Source: Verrucomicrobiia bacterium
GTDB taxonomy: Bacteria > Verrucomicrobiota > Verrucomicrobiia > JABWAM01
Direction of reading: 5' to 3'
Length of the DNA stretch: 7,064 nucleotides
Assembly: GCA_013360985.1 (NCBI GenBank)
Contig: JABWAM010000151.1
Coordinates: 1 to 7,064, forward strand
A program made the translations under genes and the position numbers. Below, piece by piece: positions 1 through 5,900 of the stretch (position 1 is its first letter; every line of letters starts with the position of its first letter). The notes below the pieces were generated by a model, which saw only the letters and a program-made list of their open reading frames with translations, ran no database searches and was not told the origin of the DNA.

Positions 1-178
1 CCCGCGCCGCGGCCGCCGGCGACCAGCGGCGATGCACGGCGAGCCACTTGCGCGATTGCGCCGGCGTTTCATACAGCAGGCGCGGCGCGAGGATCTTCCG
101 TCGGAACGCGGCGCGCAGGAGGCGGACGCGATCGGTCGGCCAGCGGGGAGGGATCAGGGCACGCGACACGCAAGACAT
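1..178 (-). CDS. Unrecognised protein, N-terminal part only (runs off window)
   Basis: An open frame starts at an ATG (complement of 176-178) and runs 59 codons without a stop to the left edge. The protein begins MSCVSRALIPPRWPTD and continues with an Arg/Leu-rich basic helical stretch, then a segment with LLYETPAQSRKWLAVHRRWS (residues about 34-53). Well-spread aromatic and charged residues (Trp at 13, 45 and 52) look like real protein rather than a GC-rich shadow, and no competing frame looks better. I see no signal peptide, membrane segment or known motif. I do not recognise the family. It is divergently oriented from the deoxyhypusine-synthase-like gene, with 288 bases between the starts. 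A GAGGG lies about 14 bases upstream of the ATG, too far to be a convincing ribosome-binding site. An internal GTG at codon 4 is an alternative start. Confidence 0.5.
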   Translation of the reverse strand, partial: MSCVSRALIPPRWPTDRVRLLRAAFRRKILAPRLLYETPAQSRKWLAVHRRWSPAAAAR

Positions 179-466
179 CCAAGCCGAAGCCCTCGGCATC
201 GCCAAGCTTTGCAACGGGCGAATCCTTCTTCGGCGTGAATCGTGAAAAGGGCGGACGAGGCCAACGGCGTCGTACCGCCTTTGACGCGCGGAGTTGCGCT
301 CGCATCTTTCACAGCTTTCCGACGGCGCAAGATGCGCCTTCCTGCCTTTGGGGGAACAGGCGGTCCCTCGAAAGGCAAGGCGGGGCGCAATCCGATTCGT
401 GCTTGCGCAATCCCTCGGGATACGACACCTTCCGCCGTCGCAAGCCCTCTCACGGCATCATTTTTC
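179..466. other. Divergent intergenic region, no gene seen
   Basis: This lies between the start of the left-edge minus-strand gene and the ATG at 467. It is open in the plus frame from 242, but the 75 residues this would add are Arg/Ala/Pro-rich and lack the look of the enzyme family, so I treat it as non-coding. Small inverted repeats are visible: GGCGCA/TGCGCC around a 3-base loop at 324-338, TGCCTTT/AAAGGCA at 343-349 and 371-377, and GCCGA/TCGGC at 183-197 just upstream of the minus-strand start. It should hold promoters for both directions, but I could not find a convincing -35/-10 pair. Confidence 0.5.
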
Positions 467-1621
467 ATGAGCAAGATCACGCTTCCCAAGGTTTTCGTCA
501 GCAAGTATCCGCACAAGTTCGCGAAGGGCGGAAAAACTCAATACCTCCGTGGGAAACGCATCTTGCCGAAACCGATCACAGGGAAGGAAAAGCTTCCCGA
601 ACTCATCGACCGGGCGTTCCTCGCCTACAACGCCGCGCGCCTCCACGAAGCCTGCCAGCTCTTCACGGAACGGATGCTTGCGGATCAGGAGACGACCATC
701 GGGATGAGCGTCGCGGGCGCGCTGACGCCCGCGGGGATGGGCGCTTCCTCGCTGATTCCTCTCGTGAAGGCGGGTTTCGTGGATTGGATCGTCGCCACTG
801 GCGCGAACCTTTACCACGACATGCACCACGCGATGAACCTTCCGCTCTGGAAGGGCACGCCGCATTTGCGCGACGTCGCGCTCCGCAAATACGGCATCGT
901 GCGCATCTACGACATCCTCCTCGATTACAACGATGTGCTCATGCGCACGGACGAAACGCTGTGCAAGGTACTCCGACAGCCGGAGTTCCAGAGAGAGATG
1001 GGAACCGCGGAGCTGCACTATCATCTCGGGAAATACTGCGCGGAGTTCGAGCGCCAAACCGGCTTGAAGGACGCCTCGCTCCTCGCGGCCGCCTACCGCG
1101 CCGGAGTCCCCTGCTTCACTTCTTCGCCCGGAGATTCGACCATCGGGATGAACGTGGCGGGAATCGAACTCGGCGGCAGCAAGCTCCGAATCAATCCGAG
1201 CATTGATGTCAACGAAAGCACGGCGATCGTGCTCGACGCGCAGCGGCGCGGCAAGAAAACGGGGGCGCTCATGTTGGGCGGCGGCTCGCCGAAAAACTTC
1301 CTACTCCAAACCGAGCCCCAAATCCAAGAGGTGCTGCGGATCAAAGACGCGGGGCACGACTTCTTCATCCAGTTCACCGACGCGCGTCCCGACACGGGCG
1401 GCCTCTCCGGAGCGACGCCCGCCGAAGCGGTGAGCTGGGGCAAGGTGGATCCGCTCAAGCTGCCCGACGCGGTGGTTTGCTACGGCGATTCGACGATCTA
1501 TCTGCCGCTGCTGACGCATTACGCGATGGCCCGGTGCAAGCCGCGCAAGCTCAAGCGCCTCTACGACCGCCGCGGGCAGCTCCTCGATCTGATCCGTCGG
1601 GTGTATCTCAAGAACAACTAA
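467..1621 (+). CDS. Deoxyhypusine synthase-family protein (probable homospermidine/polyamine-forming enzyme)
   Basis: The product is 384 residues, the right size for the family. Seen: an NAD-site block TTIGMSVAGALTPAG (77-91 region), TGANLYHDMH (111-120), the lysine loop GGGSPKN with presumed catalytic Lys276, and a C-terminal block with TDARPDTGG (304-312), AEAVSWGK (319-326) and YGDSTIYLPLLTHYA (339-353). Known: deoxyhypusine synthases move the aminobutyl group of spermidine onto this lysine and then onto eIF5A, using NAD; plant homospermidine synthase evolved from the same fold. Inferred: bacteria lack eIF5A, so this cytosolic enzyme probably transfers to a free amine such as putrescine. 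The region matching the human active-site His (HSYKNPG) here reads GGSKLRINPS with no His. ATG 467 was chosen because the longer frame from 242 adds a non-family tail; no clear Shine-Dalgarno precedes either start. The neighbouring decarboxylase supplies putrescine. Confidence 0.9.
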   Translation: MSKITLPKVFVSKYPHKFAKGGKTQYLRGKRILPKPITGKEKLPELIDRAFLAYNAARLHEACQLFTERMLADQETTIGMSVAGALTPAGMGASSLIPLVKAGFVDWIVATGANLYHDMHHAMNLPLWKGTPHLRDVALRKYGIVRIYDILLDYNDVLMRTDETLCKVLRQPEFQREMGTAELHYHLGKYCAEFERQTGLKDASLLAAAYRAGVPCFTSSPGDSTIGMNVAGIELGGSKLRINPSIDVNESTAIVLDAQRRGKKTGALMLGGGSPKNFLLQTEPQIQEVLRIKDAGHDFFIQFTDARPDTGGLSGATPAEAVSWGKVDPLKLPDAVVCYGDSTIYLPLLTHYAMARCKPRKLKRLYDRRGQLLDLIRRVYLKNN

Positions 1622-1668
1622 CTCGCGTGCTTCACAACGTCCTCGTGGCGAGCCATGTGTCTCGTTAT

Positions 1669-1700
1669 CCGCCTCTTGGGTGAGGCGGGAAGCGAGGCAG
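1669..1700 (+). repeat. Dispersed intergenic hairpin repeat, copy 1
   Basis: This 32-base unit begins CCGCCTCTTGGGTGAGGCGG and matches the reverse complement of 3222-3253 with 4 mismatches. The first 20 bases form a perfect 7-bp stem (CCGCCTC/GAGGCGG) with a 6-base loop. Both copies lie in non-coding DNA, each within about 160 bases of the stop codon of a polyamine gene. The second copy has lost one stem pair (C/A). This fits a palindromic repeat family scattered in the genome, though two copies in one window cannot prove that. Confidence 0.6.
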
Positions 1701-1703
1701 GAT

Positions 1704-1714
1704 GGGGCTGCCCC
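1704..1714. repeat. Short GC hairpin GGGG-CTG-CCCC
   Basis: A 4-bp G/C stem with a 3-base loop sits between the dispersed repeat hairpin and the terminator-like hairpin. Alone it could be chance in GC-rich DNA. It is listed because it is one of several helices packed into the same 150 bases. Confidence 0.3.
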
Positions 1715-1715
1715 G

Positions 1716-1741
1716 AAACGCCTTGGAGACCAAGGTGTTTT
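1716..1741 (+). terminator. Rho-independent terminator-like hairpin after the deoxyhypusine synthase-like gene
   Basis: AAACGCCTTGG pairs with CCAAGGTGTTT around an AGA loop, giving an 11-bp stem with one G-T wobble. A run of four T (1738-1741) forms and follows its 3' side. It starts 94 bases after the stop of the upstream gene. The A-run on the other side means it could also act on the minus strand, but no gene ends there. It separates the two polyamine genes and argues against a simple operon. Confidence 0.6.
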
Positions 1742-1810
1742 CAGGATTTCGCTGGAGATTTTACCTTGAGGAATGGGAAAAGACCCGGACTGATCGTTGA
1801 CGAAATCCTG
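1742..1810. repeat. Perfect 10-bp inverted repeat enclosing 49 bases
   Basis: CAGGATTTCG at 1742-1751 is exactly complementary to CGAAATCCTG at 1801-1810. The enclosed 49 bases can form an inner stem, TTTTACC (1759-1765) with GGGAAAA (1775-1781), with one mismatch. It starts directly after the terminator-like hairpin. A further 7-bp pair, TCGGAAG (1837-1843) with CTTCCGA (1869-1875), lies downstream. No protein frame here looks real. It may be a structured RNA or the remains of a small repeat element. Confidence 0.5.
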
Positions 1811-1895
1811 GACATCACCGTCGCTGACGCGTGCGTTCGGAAGATCGATCGCCCGAGGAGGGTGCGTCCTTCCGAGGCGGGGCGCAAAGAAGAGA

Positions 1896-1924
1896 TTGGC
1901 CGAAATGCCTGACGGTCGTATAAC
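1896..1924 (+). promoter_or_regulatory. Sigma-70-type promoter for the decarboxylase gene, possibly leaderless
   Basis: TTGGCC (1896-1901) matches TTGACA at 4 of 6 positions and TATAAC (1919-1924) matches TATAAT at 5 of 6, with an ideal 17-base spacer. Transcription would start near 1931, only about three bases before the ATG at 1934. No Shine-Dalgarno is possible in such a leader. The only purine-rich bases, GAGG, touch the ATG and are too close to work. It was found by eye and no start site is known. Confidence 0.4.
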
Positions 1925-1933
1925 GCCCCGAGG

Positions 1934-3091
1934 ATGCCCTCTCGAAGCGAACTGAAACGTCTCGCGCGCCACAACGGCACGCCGCTGTTCATCGTGGATC
2001 ACGACGAACTCCGTCGCCGTTACGCGCTCTTCCGCAAGCACCTGCCGCGCGTCCAAGTGTATTACGCGGTGAAGGCAAATCCCGATCCAGCGATCGTGCG
2101 CACGCTCTTCCGCGAAGGGGCGAGCTTCGATGTCGCCTCCTTCCCCGAGTTTATGATCGTCCACGACAATATTCGCGCTTTGCCGCCGAAGCCGCGCCAG
2201 CAATGGATCTGGGACAAGATCATCTACGCCAACCCCATCAAGGACAAGGACACGCTCCGGAGGCTCGATCGCTACCGTCCTTTAGTCACCTACGACAATG
2301 TTGACGAAGTGGAAAAAATCAAGCGCTACGCGCCGCGCGCGGGGCTCGTCCTCCGTGTGAGCGTTCCGAACACAGGATCGGTTGTGGAGCTCTCCTCGAA
2401 ATTTGGAGCGTCTCCCGGCGAAGCGGTGGACCTCATCGAAGCGGCATTCAGCGCCGGGCTCGTCGTCGAGGGCATCAGTTTCCACGTCGGGAGTCAGTGC
2501 ACCAATTTCCAAAACTACGTCCAAGCGCTCGAAGTTGCCAACAGCCTGTTCAAGGAGGCCTGGTCGCGCGGGCATCCACAAGTCCGCGTTCTCGATATCG
2601 GCGGCGGATTCCCCGCGCCCTACGATCTCCGTGTGAAGCCGTTCGAGGACCTCGCCCGGATGCTCAACGCCGAATTCGATCGTCTCTTTCCCAGCGACAT
2701 GGAAATCCTCGCCGAACCTGGGCGTTTCCTCGTGGCGACCGCCGGCACGCTCGTCGCCGAGGTTATCGGCAAAGCGGTGCGCGGCGGCAAGCGTTGCTAT
2801 TACATCAACGACGGAATCTACGGGACGTTTTCAGGCGTGCTTTTCGATCATATTCCGTATCGCTTGAAATCCTTCCGCTTGGGAAAGGAGGAGATCTGCG
2901 CGGTCTTCGGTCCGACCTGTGACGCGCTCGACACGATTTCCGTAGCGGAGAGTTTGCCCGAGCTCGAGATCGGCGACCTCGTCTACAGCGAAAACATCGG
3001 CGCTTACAGCCACGCCTCCTCCACATGGTTCAACGGTTTTCCGCCGGCAAAAGCGATCCACATCAACCGCAGGGCGAAGTTGGGAAGATGA
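1934..3091 (+). CDS. Fold-III PLP-dependent ornithine (or lysine/ornithine) decarboxylase
   Basis: The product is 385 residues, close to eukaryotic-type ornithine decarboxylases of the alanine-racemase fold. It would convert ornithine to putrescine in the cytosol, the entry step of polyamine synthesis. Seen in order: the PLP-lysine motif YYAVKANP (43-50, Lys47), IIYANPIK (96-103), SFHVGSQC (182-189, His184 stacking on PLP), the phosphate-binding DIGGGFP (221-227), AEPGRF (260-265), and FGPTCDALD (325-333), in which Cys329-Asp330 come from the partner subunit of the dimer. The C-terminus ends with YSENIGAY (351-358) and WFNGF (365-369). The GPTCD motif favours ornithine/lysine over diaminopimelate or carboxynorspermidine decarboxylases, which differ there; ornithine against lysine cannot be settled by eye. 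The start is ATG 1934 because an in-frame TGA lies just upstream with no other start between. It looks intact. Confidence 0.92.
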   Translation: MPSRSELKRLARHNGTPLFIVDHDELRRRYALFRKHLPRVQVYYAVKANPDPAIVRTLFREGASFDVASFPEFMIVHDNIRALPPKPRQQWIWDKIIYANPIKDKDTLRRLDRYRPLVTYDNVDEVEKIKRYAPRAGLVLRVSVPNTGSVVELSSKFGASPGEAVDLIEAAFSAGLVVEGISFHVGSQCTNFQNYVQALEVANSLFKEAWSRGHPQVRVLDIGGGFPAPYDLRVKPFEDLARMLNAEFDRLFPSDMEILAEPGRFLVATAGTLVAEVIGKAVRGGKRCYYINDGIYGTFSGVLFDHIPYRLKSFRLGKEEICAVFGPTCDALDTISVAESLPELEIGDLVYSENIGAYSHASSTWFNGFPPAKAIHINRRAKLGR

Positions 3092-3335
3092 CGGCCTTCT
3101 GCCCTGGCTGCGAAAGCTAAGGCGATGCTCTGTCGTTTGTTGCGCCTTCCGCTCTCTTCGCGAGGAGCGCCTTTGATTCTCCGGCCGTCCGCTTCAACCA
3201 TTCCCGAAAGACAAGGAGACTCGGCCTCGCATCCTGCCTCATCCAAGAGGCGGGAGGAGGAGGCATACGTTTTCCCACAGGAAAAGTGTGAAATATGCGG
3301 ACGGCGGCCTGTCTTATGAGGCGCCTTTGATTTCG
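3092..3335. other. Intergenic region between decarboxylase and mobile DNA, no gene seen
   Basis: No convincing gene occurs in either direction. The minus-strand frame over it reads back into the decarboxylase and has no family features. It contains an AAGGCG/CGCCTT inverted repeat (3119-3124 and 3143-3148) shortly after the decarboxylase stop, the second copy of the dispersed repeat (3222-3253), and a TTTTCC-CACA-GGAAAA hairpin (3270-3285). None has the shape of a strong terminator. A 12-base direct repeat, GCGCCTTTGATT, occurs at 3167-3178 and 3321-3332, the latter next to the ISL3 end. Confidence 0.5.
3222..3253 (-). repeat. Dispersed intergenic hairpin repeat, copy 2 (inverted)
   Basis: Read on the minus strand from 3253 it begins CCGCCTCTTGGATGAGGCAG and matches copy 1 (1669-1700) at 28 of 32 positions. 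The match stops sharply at both ends, which suggests a defined unit. The hairpin keeps 6 of 7 stem pairs. Confidence 0.6.
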
Positions 3336-3345
3336 GGCTCTCCAC
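3336..3345 (+). repeat. Remnant of the distal ISL3 terminal inverted repeat
   Basis: GGCTCTCCAC matches GGCTCTCCCC at the right end of the window at 9 of 10 positions. It is cut short because the IS21 end starts at the next base. A further G at 3335 may also belong. Confidence 0.55.
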
Positions 3346-3373
3346 TGCCAGCGATCACTTTAAAACCGGCCAC
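3346..3373 (+). repeat. IS21 terminal inverted repeat, istB side
   Basis: It starts TGCCAGCGATCACTT and ends AAAACCGGCCAC. Against the other end it shows four substitutions and one extra T. Only this single copy of the AAAACCGGCCAC motif is seen at this end, against two at the other end. Confidence 0.85.
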
Positions 3374-3456
3374 CCGAGGCGGGGTGGGATGGCGATGGGT
3401 TGAGTGTGGTTGATAGACGCGTCGAGGCGCGCGGGTCAAGGTTTGGTTCGCTGGAA

Positions 3457-3493
3457 GCTCCTGCCCCCCTCTCTTGAGGCGGGGGGCAGGAGC
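3457..3493. repeat. Perfect 13-bp palindromic hairpin in the IS21 non-coding tail
   Basis: GCTCCTGCCCCCC (3457-3469) is exactly complementary to GGGGGGCAGGAGC (3481-3493) around an 11-base loop. It lies 84 bases beyond the istB stop, between that gene and the IS end. On the minus strand no T-run follows it, so it is not a standard terminator. It could block transcription entering or leaving the element. Confidence 0.7.
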
Positions 3494-3546
3494 GTCCTGC
3501 CAGCGGCATTCTTTCGGGGTGCGGGGGGGGTGAGCAGGCGGCGTGA

Positions 3547-3561
3547 CAGCCCGGAGGGCTG
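3547..3561 (-). repeat. Small hairpin just after the istB stop
   Basis: CAGCCC and GGGCTG form a 6-bp stem with a 3-base loop, 16 bases past the istB stop on the minus strand. It has no following T-run, so a terminator role is only a possibility. Confidence 0.35.
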
Positions 3562-3577
3562 GCGCGACGGCTGCGGG

Positions 3578-4324
3578 TCAGGAGGGAGGGTTTTTGTCGG
3601 AGCGGTGGTTGAGGCGGTAGCTTCTGCCCTTGAAGGGGATGACGCGTGCGTGGTGGAGGAAGCGGTCAAGGATGGCGGTCGCCGAGGGCACGTCGCCGAT
3701 GAGCTTGCCCCATTCCTCGATGGGGCGGTTGGAGGTCATGAGGGTGGAGCGTTTTTCATAGCGGCGCATGATGATCTCGAAGAGGTACTCGCCCGATTTC
3801 GGGGGGAGCTGCTTGAGGCCCATGTCATCGATGATGAGCAGGTCGGGTTTGAGGTAGGCGTTGAGGGCGCGGGCGTCGCCCTGGAGGTTCTGGTTCTGGA
3901 AGAGGTCGCGCACGAGGTCGAAGATGGAGCGGTAGAGCACGAGGGAGCCGGCGCGGATGGCGGCCATGCCGATGGCCTGGGCGAGGTGGCTCTTGCCGGT
4001 GCCCGGCGGGCCGATGAAGAGCACGTCGAGCGCCTTGCGGATGAACTCTCCGGTGGCCAGCTCGAAGATCTCCTTTCTGGGGATGGAGGGGTTGAAGTTC
4101 CAGTCGAAGTCTTCGAGGGAGCGTCGGTCGCGGAAGCAGGCCTGTTTGCCGCGGCGCTCGACGAGGCGCTCCTCGCGGACGTTGAGTTCATCCTGGAAGA
4201 GGAGTTCGAGGAACTCCTCGTGGGCGAGGCTGGAGGCGCGGGCCTCCTGGAGGCGGACCTCCAGGCTTCGGAGCAGGCCCGAGAGGCGGAGCTTTCGGGC
4301 GGACTTGGCGAGGGTTGGGTTCAT
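3578..4324 (-). CDS. istB: IstB, IS21 transposition helper ATPase
   Basis: The product is 248 residues, the usual IstB length. IstB is a DnaA/AAA+-like ATPase that binds target DNA and activates the IstA transposase. Seen: an N-terminal helical region (1-90), Walker A GPPGTGKS (105-112), Walker B LLIIDD (162-167), and a sensor-type TSNRP (197-201), followed by ATAILDRFLHHA (215-226). The start is the ATG at 4322-4324, which overlaps the istA stop as ATGA. The longer open frame reaching back to 4801 only runs through istA in another frame and is not real. No Shine-Dalgarno precedes this ATG, so translation probably depends on ribosomes finishing istA. Everything needed for ATPase function looks present. 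Confidence 0.95.
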   Translation of the reverse strand: MNPTLAKSARKLRLSGLLRSLEVRLQEARASSLAHEEFLELLFQDELNVREERLVERRGKQACFRDRRSLEDFDWNFNPSIPRKEIFELATGEFIRKALDVLFIGPPGTGKSHLAQAIGMAAIRAGSLVLYRSIFDLVRDLFQNQNLQGDARALNAYLKPDLLIIDDMGLKQLPPKSGEYLFEIIMRRYEKRSTLMTSNRPIEEWGKLIGDVPSATAILDRFLHHARVIPFKGRSYRLNHRSDKNPPS

Positions 4325-5835
4325 GAGTGTTGTGGGATGGGGGGTTGGGGTGGTTCCTCGAAGAGGCCGGTCCCCAGCGCATAGGCGTCCATGTCGCGGA
4401 TGAGCGGGTGGCTTTCGAGGAAGTCGAAGTTCTGGGGCTGGATCTGTGGCTGAAGGAGCCAGCCGCGCAGCTCGCGCAGACGCCACTGGCCGCAGAGCAG
4501 GGCCTTCTCGCAGGCCGCGTCCAGGCTCGCAGCCTCGTGGCGGCGCGAGAGGCCCACCAAGCCCTGCACCACGCGCAGGCCCAGGAGGCCCCGCTGCTCG
4601 AGGATCGCCTCCGCCCAACCCTGCGCGTGAGGCCCCAGCCGCGCCGCCTTCTCGATCCAGTAGCGCTGGCTCTCTTCCAACGTGGGTTGTGGCCTTCCTT
4701 GGAGGCCCAGCGCCCGCGAGAACGTCCCGGCAGCGAGCTTCGCATGCGTGGCGATCGTCTCCCGACGCGCGTTGAACACCCGCACCATCCGCGCATCCCA
4801 CTGCGCCCAGACCCGCCGGCCGATGTACTCACAGGGCACCTCGTAATAGGCGCGATCCACCTCCACGAAGCTATCGCGGTGCACCTGCCGCGGACCTTCC
4901 CGATCGCACGGGAACAACGAGTCCGGCAGCGGCTTGAGCCGCGGCCGCTCCACTTCCAAAAAGTGCCGGCGCACCTGCTGGCGCGTCGTGCCGTGGATCC
5001 GCAGGTCGGCCACCCCCGCCTCCCACTGCCGCAGATGCTCGTTGAGCGCCGCCAGACTTGTGAACTTCCGCCCCTTCAGGGCGTTGCCCTCCACGTAGCC
5101 CACCGCGTTCTCCACCTTCCCCTTGTGCTCGGGCCGACGCGGACGCGTCGGCAACAGCACCGTCCCGTAATGCTGGGCGAACGCCGCAAGCTTCGGGTTG
5201 AGCTCCGGATCGTACCAGTCGGCATGCAGCACCCCGGCCTTGAGGTTGTCCAGGTTCACTGTCGCCGGGACTCCCCCGAACGCACGGAACCCGTTCTCCA
5301 AGGCGCGCAACAAGCTCTCCGTGTCCTGCCTCAGCACCGCTTCGGAGTACGCCTTGCGCGAGTGCGACAGCACCATCCGCAGCACGTGCGCCTTCCGCCG
5401 CCGCCCCGTCTCGTCCACCAGCCACCACCCCGTGCAGAAGTCCACCTGCACCTCCTCCCCGGGCAGACACTCCATCCGCCACACCCGATGCGGCGCGCTC
5501 GCCTTCAACCGCTGCACGTAGCGCCGCACCGACTGGGGCGACCCCGCGAACCCCCGCTCCCCCACCAGGTCCTGCCAGATCCGCTGCGCGTTCAGACCCA
5601 ACTCCACCCGCTCCAAGATCCACTCCCCATGCCCCTCACACGCGCTCCGCCCCCTCCCAGAGACGGTGGTCACTTTGGCCGGCTTTGAAACCCCGGCCAC
5701 CTCCATCTCCGAGACGTACAGGTTTACCGTCCCGCGGTGGACCCCAAGCTCCCGCGCGATCCGCCGCCGAGACCAGCCCCGGCGGTAAAGTCCTGCAATC
5801 GAGTCGCGTACGTGCATCTTGAGGTGGTTGGCCAT
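4321..5835 (-). CDS. istA: IstA, IS21-family DDE transposase
   Basis: The product is 504 residues, normal for IstA. It binds the repeated IS ends and catalyses cut-and-join transposition with IstB. Seen: an N-terminal helix-turn-helix (about 20-41, WSRRRIARELGVHRGTVNLY), then an rve-type catalytic core with the DDE triad in VQVDF (Asp132), VNLDN (Asp196) and KGKVENAVGYVE (Glu242). A C-terminal beta-rich domain follows, with DSFVEVDRAYYEVP around 320. The ATG at 5833-5835 is preceded by GGAAGG eight bases upstream. The gene starts 93 bases inside the IS end and overlaps istB by four bases. On the opposite strand GC bias creates a long frame (4327-5688), which I judge a shadow. No disruption is visible. 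Confidence 0.95.
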   Translation of the reverse strand: MANHLKMHVRDSIAGLYRRGWSRRRIARELGVHRGTVNLYVSEMEVAGVSKPAKVTTVSGRGRSACEGHGEWILERVELGLNAQRIWQDLVGERGFAGSPQSVRRYVQRLKASAPHRVWRMECLPGEEVQVDFCTGWWLVDETGRRRKAHVLRMVLSHSRKAYSEAVLRQDTESLLRALENGFRAFGGVPATVNLDNLKAGVLHADWYDPELNPKLAAFAQHYGTVLLPTRPRRPEHKGKVENAVGYVEGNALKGRKFTSLAALNEHLRQWEAGVADLRIHGTTRQQVRRHFLEVERPRLKPLPDSLFPCDREGPRQVHRDSFVEVDRAYYEVPCEYIGRRVWAQWDARMVRVFNARRETIATHAKLAAGTFSRALGLQGRPQPTLEESQRYWIEKAARLGPHAQGWAEAILEQRGLLGLRVVQGLVGLSRRHEAASLDAACEKALLCGQWRLRELRGWLLQPQIQPQNFDFLESHPLIRDMDAYALGTGLFEEPPQPPIPQHS

Positions 5836-5843
5836 CCCCGAAT

Positions 5844-5849
5844 CCTTCC
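5844..5849 (-). promoter_or_regulatory. Ribosome-binding site of istA
   Basis: GGAAGG on the minus strand lies eight bases before the istA ATG. It is the clearest Shine-Dalgarno in the window, unlike the two plus-strand metabolic genes, which have none that is convincing. Confidence 0.6.
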
Positions 5850-5875
5850 AGAGGACCCGAGGAGTCCCACCTCAA

Positions 5876-5900
5876 AGTGGCCGGTTTTCAACTGATCACG
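5876..5900 (-). repeat. Inner copy of the IS21 end motif (transposase-binding repeat)
   Basis: AGTGGCCGGTTTTCAACTGATC repeats the adjacent unit at 5901-5925 (AGTGGCCGGTTTTGACTGATC) with a 25-base period and a one-base shift after TTTT. IS21 ends usually carry such multiple transposase-binding sites. The truncated ISL3 transposase frame stops inside this copy. Confidence 0.8.

Noticed and set aside
242..466. N-terminal extension of the deoxyhypusine synthase-like protein from ATG 242
   Set aside because: The 75 extra residues are low-complexity Arg/Ala/Pro/Gly and do not fit the family; ATG 467 gives a normal family length.
1301..2203. Minus-strand open frame (300 codons) spanning the spacer between the polyamine genes
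   Set aside because: It overlaps the end of one well-supported enzyme and the start of another on the opposite strand, and it crosses the hairpin-rich spacer.
467..3091. A simple two-gene operon
   Set aside because: A 312-base spacer with a terminator-like hairpin and a promoter-like pair makes independent transcription more likely.
3167..3332. 12-base direct repeat GCGCCTTTGATT at 3167-3178 and 3321-3332
   Set aside because: The spacing does not fit a target duplication of either element and there are only two copies; probably chance or a minor duplication.
3004..3345. Minus-strand frame whose first residues VESPKSK look like the E-x-x-N-S-K motif of ISL3 transposases, suggesting the missing C-terminus lies left of IS21
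   Set aside because: Those codons read through the presumed ISL3 terminal repeat (GGCTCTCC) and the similarity does not continue; the next residues and spacing do not match the family.
3404..4384. Plus-strand open frame (326 codons) opposite istB
   Set aside because: It is antisense to IstB with intact Walker motifs, and its Glu/Gly/Ala/Val-rich sequence is the mirror of istB codons.
4327..5688. Long plus-strand open frame (453 codons) opposite istA
   Set aside because: It is antisense to a clear DDE transposase, rich in Leu/Arg/Pro/His with no domain look; typical of GC-rich third positions.
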